Assembly (NCBI GenBank): GCA_001725355.1
Contig: MEGD01000003.1
Location: 62,001-126,000 of the forward strand
Source: Novosphingobium sp. SCN 66-18
Lineage (GTDB): Bacteria > Pseudomonadota > Alphaproteobacteria > Sphingomonadales > Sphingomonadaceae
DNA: 64,000 bases
Direction of reading: 5' to 3'
Shown one piece after another: positions 1 through 9,633 of the stretch. The first letter of the stretch is position 1, and each line of letters begins with the position of its first letter. The notes under the pieces were generated by a model. It did not search any database. It was not told where the DNA came from and worked only from the letters and a program-made list of their open reading frames with translations. Both the position numbers and the translations under genes were made by a program.

Positions 1-302
1 CCAGCAACGTGACCTTCAATGTGGCCAACACGATCGCGGCGGTGATCGCGATGACCTTCAACTTCGTGCTGAACAACGAGCTGACCTATTCCGACAAGCG
101 GCTGCGCGGCTTCGTTCCGCTGATGCGCGGCTGGGCCAAGTTCGCCATGACCTGTTCGCTGGGCCTGCTCACCAACGTCGGTTCGGCGGCGGCGCTGAAG
201 GCCATGGGTTTCCACGATTTCGTCGCCGTGATCGTGGGCATCGTGCTGGGTTCGGTGTGGAACTTTGCGCTCTCGTCCAAGTTCGTCTGGGGCAAGTACT
301 GA
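1..302 (+). CDS. GtrA-like membrane protein, C-terminal part (cut by window edge)
   Basis: The reading frame is open from the first base, so the 5' part lies outside the window. The visible ~99 residues hold about three hydrophobic segments (around VANTIAAVIAMTFNFVLNN, KFAMTCSLGLLTNVGSAAAL and FVAVIVGIVLGSVWNFALS) and end in a basic K-F-V-W motif. The pattern NFVLNNELTYSDKR followed by W-N-F-x-L-S-x-x-F-V-W is typical of GtrA/DPMS3-type flippase domains, which help move polyprenyl-phosphate sugars across the inner membrane. In sphingomonads such domains are often fused behind a family-2 glycosyltransferase, but the missing upstream part prevents saying so here. The next gene starts 4 bases after the stop. 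Confidence 0.75.
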   Translation, partial: SNVTFNVANTIAAVIAMTFNFVLNNELTYSDKRLRGFVPLMRGWAKFAMTCSLGLLTNVGSAAALKAMGFHDFVAVIVGIVLGSVWNFALSSKFVWGKY

Positions 303-306
303 TCCG

Positions 307-927
307 GTGAACGGCGCGCGCCTGCCCCGGCCGCAGGCCGCGCTGCTGCTGCTGACCGCCGCGGGTGCGCTTTTCAGCCTGATCGACACGCCCTTCCCGC
401 ACCTTGCGCCGCTGCAGAACCTGCCGACGCTGGTGATTGCCGGCGGCCTGGCGCTGGCGCTGCGCCGCTGGCCGATACCGACGGGCGCCGTGGCCTGCAT
501 CTGCCTGTTCCTCGCGCTGCACACGCTGGGCGGGCGCTACATCTATTCCAACGTGCCATACGACGCCTGGGCGCGCGCGCTGGGCCTGCCCGCACCGGGC
601 GACCTGCTCGGGCTGCGCCGCAACAGCTATGACCGGCTGGTCCATTTCAGCTTCGGACTGCTGATGGTACCGCCGGTATCGGCATGGCTCGCGCGCCACG
701 GCGGCGTGCGACGCGGCCTGTCGGTTTATCTCGCCGTCGAATTCGTGCTGGGCGCCAGCGCCTTTTACGAAATCTTCGAATGGCTGCTGACCGTCGTCAT
801 GGCCGGCGCGGACGCGGATGCCTACAACGGCCAGCAGGGCGACATGTGGGACGCGCAGAAGGACATGGCCTGCGCCGCCGTCGGCGCGGTCTGCACCGCG
901 CTCTGGCTCACCCTGCGCCGCAAGTAG
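307..927 (+). CDS. DUF2238 (YjdF-type) integral membrane protein
   Basis: This is a roughly 206-residue polytopic membrane protein. It carries the signature of the DUF2238/YjdF family: a Y-D-R-L-V-H-F-S-F-G segment (near residues 103-112), an acidic ASAFYEIFEW helix, and a Q-x-G-D-M-W-D-x-Q-K-D-M motif near the C-terminus. These are conserved polar residues inside membrane helices, but no biochemical role is established for the family. The GTG at 307 is chosen because it lies just behind the upstream stop; an earlier in-frame start at 265 would overlap the GtrA-like gene by 38 bases. The two genes are likely co-transcribed. The end converges with the helix-hairpin-helix gene, leaving only 7 bases between stops. 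Confidence 0.8.
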   Translation: MNGARLPRPQAALLLLTAAGALFSLIDTPFPHLAPLQNLPTLVIAGGLALALRRWPIPTGAVACICLFLALHTLGGRYIYSNVPYDAWARALGLPAPGDLLGLRRNSYDRLVHFSFGLLMVPPVSAWLARHGGVRRGLSVYLAVEFVLGASAFYEIFEWLLTVVMAGADADAYNGQQGDMWDAQKDMACAAVGAVCTALWLTLRRK

Positions 928-934
928 CGCTGCC

Positions 935-1477
935 TTACAGCTTGCCGAACTTCGCCTCGTAGCCGGCGGTATCGCCACTGGCGAGGAACTTGCACTGCTC
1001 CACCCAGTTGTCGCGCGTGGCGCGGCCGGCGAAGGTGCCCAGGCGCGCGTCGATCGCCTTGATGTCCTCGTCGGTCCAGGCAGCGATCTGGGCATAGCGG
1101 GTCACGCCCAGTTCGGTCAGGGCGGCGCGCAGCTTGGGGCCGACGCCCTTGATCTTCGAAAGGTCGTCCGCGTCGCTCTCGGCCGATGCAGCAACTTGCG
1201 TCAGTTCGCTGGTCGCGGCGGCGGCCACCACTTCGCCCAGGCCCGCCATCAGTTCCACGCCCGGCGGCGGCGTGATCGCGGGAATGGCGGCGGCGGGCGG
1301 CGCATCGATCAGCGCGGTGTTGCGCTGCGCGGGCGCCGCGCCTTCGGACAGCACATCATCGAACTCGCGCCGGGTCGGAGCCGGCTTCGCGCGCCCGAAC
1401 AGCCACCAGATGACCAGCAGCGCCAGCACTACGGCCGCGCCCGCCACAATCCAGTTCGCCTCGATCCATTCGACCAT
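935..1477 (-). CDS. Membrane-anchored helix-hairpin-helix protein
   Basis: A 180-residue protein with one N-terminal membrane segment (about residues 7-26, ending in WWLFGR), a low-complexity alanine/proline linker, and a C-terminal helix-hairpin-helix domain around DLSKIKGVGPKLRAAL (K-G-V-G-P-K is the hairpin). The ending T-R-D-N-W-V-E-Q-C/A-K-F-L-A is shared with alphaproteobacterial proteins often mis-labelled as NADH dehydrogenase or ribosomal L21 additions. HhH hairpins usually bind nucleic acid non-specifically, but the anchor makes the role unclear. The start at 1477 is preferred over 1528 because the strand reads GGGGAGCG just upstream of this ATG and the residues before it look non-coding. 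Confidence 0.75.
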   Translation of the reverse strand: MVEWIEANWIVAGAAVVLALLVIWWLFGRAKPAPTRREFDDVLSEGAAPAQRNTALIDAPPAAAIPAITPPPGVELMAGLGEVVAAAATSELTQVAASAESDADDLSKIKGVGPKLRAALTELGVTRYAQIAAWTDEDIKAIDARLGTFAGRATRDNWVEQCKFLASGDTAGYEAKFGKL

Positions 1478-1586
1478 GAAACGCTCCCCAACCCGGCGCG
1501 CCGCGTCCATTCCGGCCACGCCTTTCACCCCGCGCCTTTCCCACGACGCGGGCGTGTTGCCAAGTCAGATCAACGGAGGAGCGGCG

Positions 1587-3284
1587 CTAGTCCTTCTGCA
1601 GCGATCCGGCGACCGAGACCAGCTTGCCGAACTCCTGCCGCCAGTAATCGCGCTGCGGCCCGGCCAGCCGGACGATATCGGGCCACGACCAGGTGCCCAG
1701 CAGGGTATCGCCGCGCAGCTTCTGGCCGAACGCGGCCACCGCCACGGCAAAGGCCATATCGCCCGCGGGGGCGGCGGCGCCCGCCAGCAGCCACGTCGGC
1801 ACCGGCCGCTCGATCAGGCGCGAGGCGGTCTCGCGCGGCAGCTTGTAGCGCAGCTTGACCGTGGCCATTTCGCCCGCCTTCGTGGTGGCGGCCACCGCCG
1901 GCGCATCCTCGTATTTGCGCGGCGCGATCCAGCCCTTGCCGCCGGCCGGCACCACCTCGTAGATCGCGGTGACCTGATGGCTCGCACCGATCTCTCCCGC
2001 GTCAACCTTGTCGTTGTCGAAATCCTCCTCGCGCAGCGCGCGGTTCTCGTAGCCGATCAGGCGGTATTGCGAGACCACGGCAGGATTGAACTCGACCTGG
2101 ATCTTCACGTCGCTGGCGATCGTGAACAGCGTGGACGCCATCTGCTCGGCCAGCACCTTGCGGGCCTCCAGCGCGCTGTCGATGTAGGCGTAGTTGCCGT
2201 TCCCGTGATCGGCGACCTGCTCCATCATCGCCTCGTTGTAGTTGCCCTGCCCGAAGCCCAGGGTGGTCAGCGTGATGCCGCTGTCTCGCTCGCGCTCGAC
2301 CATCTGCAGCAGCGCCTTGGTGTCGGACACGCCCACGTTGAAATCGCCGTCGGTGGCCAGCAGGATGCGGTTCACGCCGCCATCGATGAACGATCCGCGC
2401 GCCACCTGATAGGCGAGCTGAAGCCCCGCGCCGCCCGCCGTCGAACCGCCCGCGTTCAGCCGGTCGAGCGCGGCCCGGATCTTCGCCTTGTCGTTGGTCG
2501 GCTCCAGCACCATGCCCGCCGCGCCGGCATAGACCACGATCGAGACGCGGTCCTTCTCGCCCAGTTCGTCGGCCAGCCCGGCCAGCGCGCTCTTGACCAG
2601 CGGCAGCTTGTCCGGATCGCTCATCGAGCCCGAAACGTCGACCAGGAACACCAGGTTCGCCGGCGGACGGCTTGCACGGGGCAGGTCATAGCCGCGCAGG
2701 CCCACGCGCAGCAGGCGCGTATCCGGGTTCCATGGGGTGACTGCCAGGTCGGTGGTCACGCTGAACGGCGCCTCGCGCTTTTCGGGCAGCGGATAATCGT
2801 AGCGGAAATAGTTGATCAGTTCCTCGGTCCGCACCGCGTCCTTCGGCGGCATCTGGCCTTGCGACAGGAAGCGGCGGACATTGGCGTAGGCCCCCGTGTC
2901 GACATCGATCGAGAACGTTGAGACCGGCTCGGCCCGCGTCATGTGGACCGGGCTAACGTCCTTCCCGTCGTAGCGCTCGTTGCCGGGATCGGATGGCACC
3001 ACGACCGGCGGGACGAACGCCTTGCCGCGCACCGCTTCGGCGCGGGCGATCGCCGGCGCCGGCGCGTACATCGACGGCGGAGGTGGCGGCGGCGGTGGTG
3101 CGGGCGGTGACGGGAGGTTGCCTACGGGACCAGCGCGCTGCGCGGTTACCACGACGTCGTTCACCGTCTCGTCCACACCCTGCGCGGCGCCCACGGCCTT
3201 CTCCGGTGCCACTTGCTTCGCGGCGCACCCGGCCAGCAGGGCCATGGCGGTCGAAAGCGCCACGGCGGCCTTGAATCCTCTCAT
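1587..3284 (-). CDS. VWA-domain lipoprotein (YfbK-like, with DUF3520)
   Basis: A 565-residue exported protein. The N-terminus is a lipoprotein signal with lipobox L-L-A-G-C (Cys20). A linker follows with a run of eight prolines (about residues 62-70), then the von Willebrand factor N-terminal module (STFSIDVDTGAYANVRRFL, from about 122), then the VWA domain with an intact MIDAS D216-x-S218-x-S220 (VDVSGSMSD) and ATDGDFNVG, then a C-terminal DUF3520-type region. The order matches E. coli YfbK and its many relatives; function is unproven, and metal-dependent protein binding at the envelope is inferred from the domain. A TonB-box-like D-V-V-V-T-A-Q-R lies at residues 43-50. The frame stays open well upstream of 3284, but that part is antisense to the flippase gene. 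Confidence 0.88.
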   Translation of the reverse strand: MRGFKAAVALSTAMALLAGCAAKQVAPEKAVGAAQGVDETVNDVVVTAQRAGPVGNLPSPPAPPPPPPPPSMYAPAPAIARAEAVRGKAFVPPVVVPSDPGNERYDGKDVSPVHMTRAEPVSTFSIDVDTGAYANVRRFLSQGQMPPKDAVRTEELINYFRYDYPLPEKREAPFSVTTDLAVTPWNPDTRLLRVGLRGYDLPRASRPPANLVFLVDVSGSMSDPDKLPLVKSALAGLADELGEKDRVSIVVYAGAAGMVLEPTNDKAKIRAALDRLNAGGSTAGGAGLQLAYQVARGSFIDGGVNRILLATDGDFNVGVSDTKALLQMVERERDSGITLTTLGFGQGNYNEAMMEQVADHGNGNYAYIDSALEARKVLAEQMASTLFTIASDVKIQVEFNPAVVSQYRLIGYENRALREEDFDNDKVDAGEIGASHQVTAIYEVVPAGGKGWIAPRKYEDAPAVAATTKAGEMATVKLRYKLPRETASRLIERPVPTWLLAGAAAPAGDMAFAVAVAAFGQKLRGDTLLGTWSWPDIVRLAGPQRDYWRQEFGKLVSVAGSLQKD

Positions 3285-3388
3285 GCTACGGTCCCCTTCT
3301 CCATCCGATCCTCGGAGGGAAGAACACCGCCCGCGCCGTGAATGGCGACTGAACGTTGCGGGAGGTTTCCGGGCTGTTACCGGCCGCT

Positions 3389-4879
3389 TCAGGCCGCCTG
3401 CTTGCGAAACAGCACGCGGTCTTCCGGCCCGAAACCGCGCTTCCAGATGACGAAGCAATAGACACCAAGGATTGCCGGAATGCCGAAGGTGAGTTCCGCC
3501 CATTCCGGCAGCATCTTGACGAACCAGCCGACCAGCACCGCCGGCACCGCCGCCCACACCAGCGCCCAGCGCCAGTTGTTGATGCTCTCGCCCAGAATGC
3601 GCGAAAGCAGCCGCGCCTTGAGCAGGGAGGACAGCGCGAGCGACAGGGCGAGCGCGGCGGCCGCGGCCGCGGCCTGCACCAGCGTGTTGAAGCCCATGTT
3701 CCTGGCCAGCAGGATCAGTCCCACGGTCAGCGCGGCCTGGAGAGCGATCGTGCCCAGGCTGATCCACAGGTTGCGCACCCGCGCGACGTAGATCAGCGCG
3801 GCCTCGCTCACTACCGCCGTCGCCGCGACGACCTCGGCGGTCAGCAGCAGCGCCAGCGCGCCGGTGCCGGCCACGAAGTGCGGCCCGACCAGCCCCATCA
3901 CGCCGGTCCCCGGAATGCCCAGCGCCAGCGCGATGCCGGCCTGCGCGGCGGTGATCCAGAAGCCGGCCTGGCACACCTGCCGGGCGATCGCGGCATAATT
4001 GCCTTCACGCAGGTTGCGGGTGATGACCGGGCCGAGGATCGGCTCGAAGCTGGTCTTGAGCTTCTGTGGCAGCGAGGCGACCTGTTGCGCCACATAGTAC
4101 ACGCCCACCGCCGCTGGCGGCGCGAACGTGCCCAGGATGAAGATGTCGAGCTTGCGGGTGCCCCATTCCACCGCGTCCGCACCGGCCAGCGGGAGATTGC
4201 GCCCCGCCAGCCGCAGGAGATCGCCGGGGCGTGGCGACCACACGCGCGGCAGGCCATAGCTGCGCAGCAACGGCACGAAGGCCGTCAGCGTCGCCCCGAA
4301 GATCGAGGCGACATAGGACAGGATCAGCCCACTCTCGCGCAGCGGGAAGTAATAGGTGCCCGCCAGCCACAGTCCTCCGGCAGCGATCGACAGCGTCCAC
4401 GGCTCCACCACCGCCCGTGCGCGGACCGTGGTGCCAACGTCGAAGCGATAGGCCAGCGCCGCCAGCGCGATATCGCCCAGCGCCAGCGGCAGGATTGTCA
4501 ACGGCAGCAGCCGTTGCAGCGGCGTGTATTCGCCGCTGGGGAACATCGGCGCGGGGAACAGGTAAAGCAGCACGGCCAGCACGGCGGAGACCAGGCCGGA
4601 AAGCAGCAGGGCGTCGGCCACCACCGCCGCGGCCGGCCGGTCGTCCTTGGCCAGTTGCTGCGCCAGCCCGCGCTTCTGACCCAGCGTGGCCAGTTGCGCG
4701 GCCAGTTCCACCGCGATCGTGGCCGAGGCGAAGCGCCCCAGCTCGTCCGCGCCATAGAGGCGTCCGGCGATGAACAGGAACGGGATGCGCGCGGCCAGGC
4801 GCAGCAGGAAGCCGAAGAAATTCGTCCTCCCGCCCTTGGCCAGCGCGGCAATATCGTTCTGTTCGCTGTCGTCAGCCAA
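3389..4879 (-). CDS. Polysaccharide flippase / O-antigen transporter-like (MOP superfamily)
   Basis: A 496-residue polytopic membrane protein with about 12-14 hydrophobic helices. The start resembles Wzx/PST flippases: G-G-R-T-N-F-F-G-F-L-L-R-L-A-A-R followed by F-I-A-G-R-L-Y-G-A-D-E-L-G-R-F-A, a conserved N-terminal pattern of lipid-linked oligosaccharide exporters. Its job would be moving undecaprenyl-linked glycans across the inner membrane; the substrate cannot be read from sequence. The TTG start at 4879 overlaps the gpsA stop (TTGGCTGA), suggesting translational coupling to gpsA. The alternative start at 5005 would overlap gpsA by over 130 bases and adds residues that look like antisense of gpsA. 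Confidence 0.8.
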   Translation of the reverse strand: MADDSEQNDIAALAKGGRTNFFGFLLRLAARIPFLFIAGRLYGADELGRFASATIAVELAAQLATLGQKRGLAQQLAKDDRPAAAVVADALLLSGLVSAVLAVLLYLFPAPMFPSGEYTPLQRLLPLTILPLALGDIALAALAYRFDVGTTVRARAVVEPWTLSIAAGGLWLAGTYYFPLRESGLILSYVASIFGATLTAFVPLLRSYGLPRVWSPRPGDLLRLAGRNLPLAGADAVEWGTRKLDIFILGTFAPPAAVGVYYVAQQVASLPQKLKTSFEPILGPVITRNLREGNYAAIARQVCQAGFWITAAQAGIALALGIPGTGVMGLVGPHFVAGTGALALLLTAEVVAATAVVSEAALIYVARVRNLWISLGTIALQAALTVGLILLARNMGFNTLVQAAAAAAALALSLALSSLLKARLLSRILGESINNWRWALVWAAVPAVLVGWFVKMLPEWAELTFGIPAILGVYCFVIWKRGFGPEDRVLFRKQAA

Positions 4880-5891
4880 GCGGGTTTTCCGCGCGCAGGG
4901 GGCGAGACAGCAGGTGTGCGACCACCTCGCGCGCCGGCATCCCGCCGTCGAGCAGCGCCACCACGGCTTCCACGATCGGCATCGAAATACCCTTGCTCCG
5001 GGCAAGATCCGCCAGCACCGGCGCGGTAAACGCGCCTTCCGCCACCGTCGTCCGGTCCGCCAGCGCCGCCGCCGCGGTCGTGCCTTCGCCCAGCGCCTTG
5101 CCCAGCGAGAAGTTGCGGCTGGAGGTGGACGAACAGGTCAGTACCAGATCGCCAAGGCCGGAAAGGCCCGACAGCGTCTCCGCCTGTGCGCCCATCGCCA
5201 TGCCGAAGCGCTGCATTTCGGCAAAGCCCCTGCTGATCAGCGCGGCGCGGGCGTTCTGGCCCAGTTGCAGCCCGTCGACCACGCCGCAGGCTATGGCCAG
5301 CACGTTCTTCACCGCGCCACCGATCTCGGCGCCGGTCACGTCGTCCGAATAATAGGGGCGGAAGGTCGGCCGCGCGATGGCCGGGGACAGTCGCTGCCAC
5401 TGCGCCTCGCCGCCCGAACAGGCCAGCGTGATCGCGGTGGGCCAGCCGGCGGCCACCTCGTGCGCAAAGGTCGGCCCGGACAGCACGGCGATCTCGGCAT
5501 CGGGCGCCACGTCGCGCGCCACGTCGGCCATCAGCCGTCCGCTGCCCGCCTCGATCCCCTTGGCGCAGAGCACCAGATCGCCGCCCTTGCGCGCCATCGC
5601 GCCCAGCACCGACGCCAGATGCTGCGCCGGCGTAACCACCAGCAGAATGGGAAGCCCCGCCAGTTCCGCCAGATCGCCGGTGGCGCGGATGGTGGGATGC
5701 AGCGTCGCCGAAGGCAGGAACAGCGCATTGCGCCGTTCCGCGTTGATCTGGCCGACCAGTTCGGCCTCGCGCGCCCAGAGCAGCACCTCGCGCCCATCGC
5801 TTGCCAGCGTCTGCGCCAGCGCGGTGCCCCATGCACCCGCGCCGACGACGCCGATCGCGGCGTTGTCCCCGGCCCCCACTCCCTGGCTCAT
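4872..5891 (-). CDS. gpsA: NAD(P)+-dependent sn-glycerol-3-phosphate dehydrogenase
   Basis: 339 residues, the usual length. It reduces dihydroxyacetone phosphate to sn-glycerol 3-phosphate, the backbone for phospholipid synthesis, in the cytoplasm. The Rossmann motif [14 protein letters not shown] (G-x-G-x-W-G) sits at residues 13-26, the LCAKGIE segment carries a conserved lysine, [12 protein letters not shown] and the K-N-V-L-A-I-A-C-G motif hold the other catalytic/substrate residues. The ATG overlaps the tsaD stop by 4 bases (ATGA), and the stop overlaps the flippase TTG, so tsaD-gpsA-flippase form one transcription unit. Confidence 0.96.
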   Translation of the reverse strand: MSQGVGAGDNAAIGVVGAGAWGTALAQTLASDGREVLLWAREAELVGQINAERRNALFLPSATLHPTIRATGDLAELAGLPILLVVTPAQHLASVLGAMARKGGDLVLCAKGIEAGSGRLMADVARDVAPDAEIAVLSGPTFAHEVAAGWPTAITLACSGGEAQWQRLSPAIARPTFRPYYSDDVTGAEIGGAVKNVLAIACGVVDGLQLGQNARAALISRGFAEMQRFGMAMGAQAETLSGLSGLGDLVLTCSSTSSRNFSLGKALGEGTTAAAALADRTTVAEGAFTAPVLADLARSKGISMPIVEAVVALLDGGMPAREVVAHLLSRPLRAENPLG

Positions 5892-6952
5892 GCCTTCCCC
5901 CCCGCGCCGCGCACCGGCGCGGCATTGGCATCGAGCGGCCAGCGCGGGCGCGCCGGCAGATCGAGCGGATCCGTATATCCCAGAGCGAAGCGCTCCGCGC
6001 CAGCCCAGCCGATCATCGCCGCATTATCTGTGCACAGCCGGCCCGGCGGCGCCACCAGCCGTAGCCCGAATCCGGCCGCCAGCGACTCCAGCGCGCCACG
6101 CAAAGCCGCATTGGCGGCCACGCCGCCCGCCACCACCAGCGCGGTCACACTCTCCGCTTGGACCTCGCCCACCGACTCCAGCGCCAGCCGGGTCCGGTCG
6201 ATCACGCAATCGATGGCGGCCTGCTGGAACGAGGCGGCGATATCGGCATCGGCATGGAGGCCCGAATCCTTTGCGCGCATCACCGCGCTCTTCAAGCCGG
6301 CGAACGAGAAATGCGGCTCCCCGCTGCCCACCAGCGGGCGCGGCAGCGGCACCGCGCGCGGATCGCCCTCGCGCGCCAGGAGCTCCACCGCCGGCCCGCC
6401 CGGATAGCCGAGGCCCAGGATCTTGGCGGTCTTGTCGAAGGCTTCGCCCAGCGCGTCGTCTATCGTCGTGGCCAGCCGGCGATAATCGCCCAGTCCGCGC
6501 ACTTCCAGGATCTGGCAATGCCCGCCCGAAACCAGCAACAGCAAATAGGGATAGGCCAGATCGGGATCGGCCAGGCGCGGCGACAGCGCGTGCCCTTCCA
6601 GATGATTCACCCCGATCAGCGGCTTGTCCGCCGCCATGGCCAGCGCCTTGCCGGTGACCAGCCCCACCATCACGCCGCCGATCAGGCCCGGTCCGGCGGT
6701 CGCGGCAATGGCGTCCATGTCCTCCAGCGTCAGGCCCGCGTCGGCCAGCACCGCGCCCACCATCGGCGCGATCACTTCGGCGTGTGCGCGCGCGGCGATT
6801 TCGGGCACCACGCCGCCATAGGGCGCGTGTTCGGCGTCCTGCGAGGCAATGCGTTGCGCGACGATGCGCGCCTCCAGCGAACCGGCGCTGCCATCGATGA
6901 TGGCGACGGCGGTTTCATCGCAGGAAGATTCGATACCGAGGATCAGGGCCAT
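5888..6952 (-). CDS. tsaD: tRNA N6-adenosine threonylcarbamoyltransferase
   Basis: 354 residues. TsaD transfers the threonylcarbamoyl group to A37 of ANN-decoding tRNAs, together with TsaB and TsaE (not in this window). The start [18 protein letters not shown] is the classic ASKHA entry; the iron-binding H-x-x-x-H lies in NHLEGH, and the ATP-binding glycines are in LLVSGGH and VVAGGVAAN. The C-terminal [10 protein letters not shown] is also typical. The ATG at 6952 is preceded by AAGGGA. The frame remains open far upstream, but that is antisense to hemC and is not part of the protein. hemC is divergent 45 bases away. Confidence 0.97.
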   Translation of the reverse strand: MALILGIESSCDETAVAIIDGSAGSLEARIVAQRIASQDAEHAPYGGVVPEIAARAHAEVIAPMVGAVLADAGLTLEDMDAIAATAGPGLIGGVMVGLVTGKALAMAADKPLIGVNHLEGHALSPRLADPDLAYPYLLLLVSGGHCQILEVRGLGDYRRLATTIDDALGEAFDKTAKILGLGYPGGPAVELLAREGDPRAVPLPRPLVGSGEPHFSFAGLKSAVMRAKDSGLHADADIAASFQQAAIDCVIDRTRLALESVGEVQAESVTALVVAGGVAANAALRGALESLAAGFGLRLVAPPGRLCTDNAAMIGWAGAERFALGYTDPLDLPARPRWPLDANAAPVRGAGGKA

Positions 6953-6997
6953 GGGGAGCTTTCCCTTAGAGATAAACGCAGGTACGGCAAGCGGCGC

Positions 6998-7966
6998 ATG
7001 ACCCATACCTTCCTCCATGACGGCCCCGCACCGGCTCCGCAAACCCCGCTGCGGCTCGGCACGCGCCAGTCCCCGCTCGCGATGGCGCAGGCGCATGAGG
7101 CGCGCGACCGGCTGTGCGCGGCGCACGGCTGGCCCGCCGAAGCGGTGGAAATCGTGCCCGTCATCGCCAGCGGGGATCGCATCCAGGACCGCCCGCTCGC
7201 CGAGATCGGCGGCAAGGCGCTGTGGACCAAGGAACTCGATGGCTGGCTCGCTTCGGGCGAGATCGATTTCGCGGTCCATTCGATGAAGGACGTGGAAACG
7301 ATCCGGCCGGAGGAACTGACGATCGCCGCCGTGCTGCCCCGCGCGGACGTGCGCGACGTGCTGGTGGGCGCGGAAAGCGTCGCGGCGATCCCTCCCGGCG
7401 CGCGGGTGGGCACCAGCGCGCCGCGCCGGGCGGCGCAGATGCTCCACGCGCGGCCCGACCTTTTGATCGTGCCGTTCCGCGGCAACGTCGCCACCCGGCT
7501 CGCCAAGCTGCAGGCCGGCGAAGCCGACGTCACGCTGCTGGCCGCCGCCGGCCTCGTCCGGCTGAACCAAGCCGGCGTGGGCCATCCGCTGCCGACCGAT
7601 CGCTGGTTGCCCGCCCCGGCGCAAGGCGCGATCGGCATCGAATGCCTGACCGCGCGGCACGACGTGCGCGGCTGGCTGGCCGCGATCGATCACGCGCCGA
7701 CCCACGCCGCCGTCCGCGCCGAACGCGCGCTGCTGCTGGCGCTGGGCGGCAACTGCCACAGCCCGATCGCGCTCCATACCCAGACCGATGGCGATGAGCT
7801 GACACTGCACGCGGCGCTGTTCAGCCCCGATGGCGCGCTGCGCGTGGAAGCCACGGAACGCTTTTCCGCCGGCGACGAAACCGCCCCCGCTCGCCTTGCC
7901 GACCGCCTGCTGGCGCAAGCGCCCGACGGCATCCGCGTCCACTTCCACGGCACGGCGCTGCACTGA
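6998..7966 (+). CDS. hemC: Hydroxymethylbilane synthase (porphobilinogen deaminase)
   Basis: 322 residues. It joins four porphobilinogen molecules into hydroxymethylbilane in heme synthesis. Visible signatures are [14 protein letters not shown] near the N-terminus, K-A-L-W-T-K-E-L-D, the catalytic-aspartate region [10 protein letters not shown]-x-G-T-S-A-P-R-R, and the dipyrromethane-cofactor cysteine in GGNCHSPIA near residue 250. Start at 6998 (ATG, Met-Thr-His-Thr) leaves a short N-terminal tail before the conserved core. The next gene, hemD, starts 16 bases after the stop, so the two consecutive pathway steps are co-expressed. Confidence 0.97.
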   Translation: MTHTFLHDGPAPAPQTPLRLGTRQSPLAMAQAHEARDRLCAAHGWPAEAVEIVPVIASGDRIQDRPLAEIGGKALWTKELDGWLASGEIDFAVHSMKDVETIRPEELTIAAVLPRADVRDVLVGAESVAAIPPGARVGTSAPRRAAQMLHARPDLLIVPFRGNVATRLAKLQAGEADVTLLAAAGLVRLNQAGVGHPLPTDRWLPAPAQGAIGIECLTARHDVRGWLAAIDHAPTHAAVRAERALLLALGGNCHSPIALHTQTDGDELTLHAALFSPDGALRVEATERFSAGDETAPARLADRLLAQAPDGIRVHFHGTALH

Positions 7967-7982
7967 ACGGGGCGAACAAGGC

Positions 7983-8666
7983 ATGGCCAGCCTGCCTCTC
8001 GTCGTGATCCGCCCCGAACCGGGCAACCGCGAAACGGTCGACCGCGCGCGCGCCATGGGCATCGATGCGCACGGCTATCCCCTGTTCGAGGTCGTGCCGC
8101 TGCCATGGGATGCCCCATCGCCCGATGGTTTCACGGGATTGCTCGCCGGGAGCGCCAACGTCTTCCGGCACGGTGGCGCGATGCTGGAGCGGCTGCGCGC
8201 CCTGCCCGTCCATGCCGTGGGCGCCGCCACGGCGGACGCGGCGCGCGCCGCCGGCTTCGAAGTCGCCCAAACCGGCTCCGGGGGGCTGCAACCCGTGGTG
8301 GAGCGCCTTGCCGCGGGCCGGTATCTGCGCCTTGCCGGAGAGGAGCGCGTGCCGCTGCTGCCGCCGGCCGGAGTCTTGCTGGAAACGCGGGTGGTCTATG
8401 CCGTCCGCGCGCTCTGCTTGCCCCCCGCCTTGCAGGCGATCCTGCGGGAAGGCGCGATCGTTGCGCTGCATTCCGGCGAAGCGGCGGGTCATTTCGCGAA
8501 AGAAACAACCGAATCGAATTTAAACCGTCGCGCCATCGCGATTGCCTGCCTTGCACCGCGAATCGGCGAAATGGCGGGGAAAGGTTGGCTCAAGACCGGA
8601 ATAGCGCCGGAAAGAACCGATCACGCGCTGCTGGCGCTGGCCTTGCAAATGTGCCAGACCGTGTGA
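7983..8666 (+). CDS. hemD: Uroporphyrinogen-III synthase
   Basis: 227 residues. It closes and inverts the D ring of hydroxymethylbilane to make uroporphyrinogen III. Sequence conservation in this family is weak; the call rests on the N-terminal V-V-I-R-P-E-P-G-N pattern, the [10 protein letters not shown] segment (standard HEM4 V-G-x-x-T), the L-H-S-G-E-A-A-G motif, and the position directly behind hemC. The ATG at 7983 follows GAACAAGGC, a modest ribosome site. The C-terminal H-A-L-L-A-L-A tail also fits the family. Confidence 0.88.
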   Translation: MASLPLVVIRPEPGNRETVDRARAMGIDAHGYPLFEVVPLPWDAPSPDGFTGLLAGSANVFRHGGAMLERLRALPVHAVGAATADAARAAGFEVAQTGSGGLQPVVERLAAGRYLRLAGEERVPLLPPAGVLLETRVVYAVRALCLPPALQAILREGAIVALHSGEAAGHFAKETTESNLNRRAIAIACLAPRIGEMAGKGWLKTGIAPERTDHALLALALQMCQTV

Positions 8667-8697
8667 CATCGGGGCAACGGACAAACGAAAAAGTAAA

Positions 8698-9630
8698 ATG
8701 CAGGATACGACAACCATGCAATCGGGCATGCAGCCGGGAAGCATTCCGCGCCGCGGACGGCGTGGCTGGACAACCGTTCTGGTCGGGCTGCTGTTACTCG
8801 TCGCTGTTTCCGCGGCCGGCGGCTGGCTGGCATGGAAAAACGGGCTGCTGACGCTCAACGCCAACGGCGTGAACTTCGGCCGCGATCCTGCAACGCCGGC
8901 AACGCCCGCCACCCAGCTGCCGCTTGTCAGCGCCAGCGAAAAAGCCGCGAACGATGCCGCCGTGGCCGGGGCAACCGCCAAGCTCGCCGCGCTTGAACAG
9001 CGGCTTGCCGAACTCAACCAGCAAGCCTCGGCCGCATCGGGGCAGGCGACGCACGCGGAAGCGCTGCTGGCTGCCTTCGCCGCGCGCCGCGCCATCGAAC
9101 GCGGCCAGCAACTGGGCTATCTGGAAACACAGTTGCGCATCCGCTTTGGCGATAGCCAGCCCAATGCGGTGGACCGTGTGATCTCGGCGGCGGGCAAGCC
9201 CGTGACGCTGGGGTCGCTGTCCGAAGACTTCGAACGCCTGCGCCCCCAACTGACCGGCGGTTCGCCCGACGAAGGCGGCTGGCAGTGGTTCAAGCGCGAG
9301 ATGGGCAACCTGTTCGTGATCCGGCATGACGACATGCCCTCGCCGTCTCCCGAACGACGTGTGGACCGCGTGCGCAGCTTCCTCGCCGGCAACCGGGTGG
9401 ACATGGCGATCATCGAAGTGGAGCGGATGCCGGGCCACGATGCGGCAACCGAATGGCTGGCGCACGCGCGCGACTATGTGATGACCCAGCACGCGCTCGA
9501 TCAGCTGGAAACCGCCGCGCTGGTGACTCCCACTCCGCCACCGCCCGCCACGATCGTTCCGTCACGGCCCATCATGCCGCCGTCCGCGCCGCAACCGGCC
9601 GCGACAGCCTCTTCCGGAACCGCCGGCTAG
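8698..9630 (+). CDS. Mitofilin-like / HemX-like inner-membrane protein
   Basis: 310 residues. A short basic cytoplasmic N-terminus is followed by a single membrane helix (about residues 26-46), then a periplasmic part with an alanine/glutamine-rich coiled-coil stretch (about 78-125) and a C-terminal alpha-helical domain ending in a proline-rich tail. Proteins of this type sit directly downstream of hemC-hemD in many alphaproteobacteria and are regarded as bacterial relatives of mitofilin (COG4223), with a proposed role in membrane organisation. The gap to hemD is 31 bases, so one operon is likely. The exact function here is inference from position and architecture. Confidence 0.72.
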   Translation: MQDTTTMQSGMQPGSIPRRGRRGWTTVLVGLLLLVAVSAAGGWLAWKNGLLTLNANGVNFGRDPATPATPATQLPLVSASEKAANDAAVAGATAKLAALEQRLAELNQQASAASGQATHAEALLAAFAARRAIERGQQLGYLETQLRIRFGDSQPNAVDRVISAAGKPVTLGSLSEDFERLRPQLTGGSPDEGGWQWFKREMGNLFVIRHDDMPSPSPERRVDRVRSFLAGNRVDMAIIEVERMPGHDAATEWLAHARDYVMTQHALDQLETAALVTPTPPPPATIVPSRPIMPPSAPQPAATASSGTAG

Positions 9631-9633
9631 ACC

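Noticed and set aside
3285-3974. N-terminal extension of the VWA lipoprotein
   Set aside because: It would remove the lipoprotein signal from the N-terminus and overlaps the flippase gene.
6953-8062. N-terminal extension of tsaD
   Set aside because: The frame is open upstream of the true ATG only because it runs antisense to hemC; TsaD proteins begin at [13 protein letters not shown].
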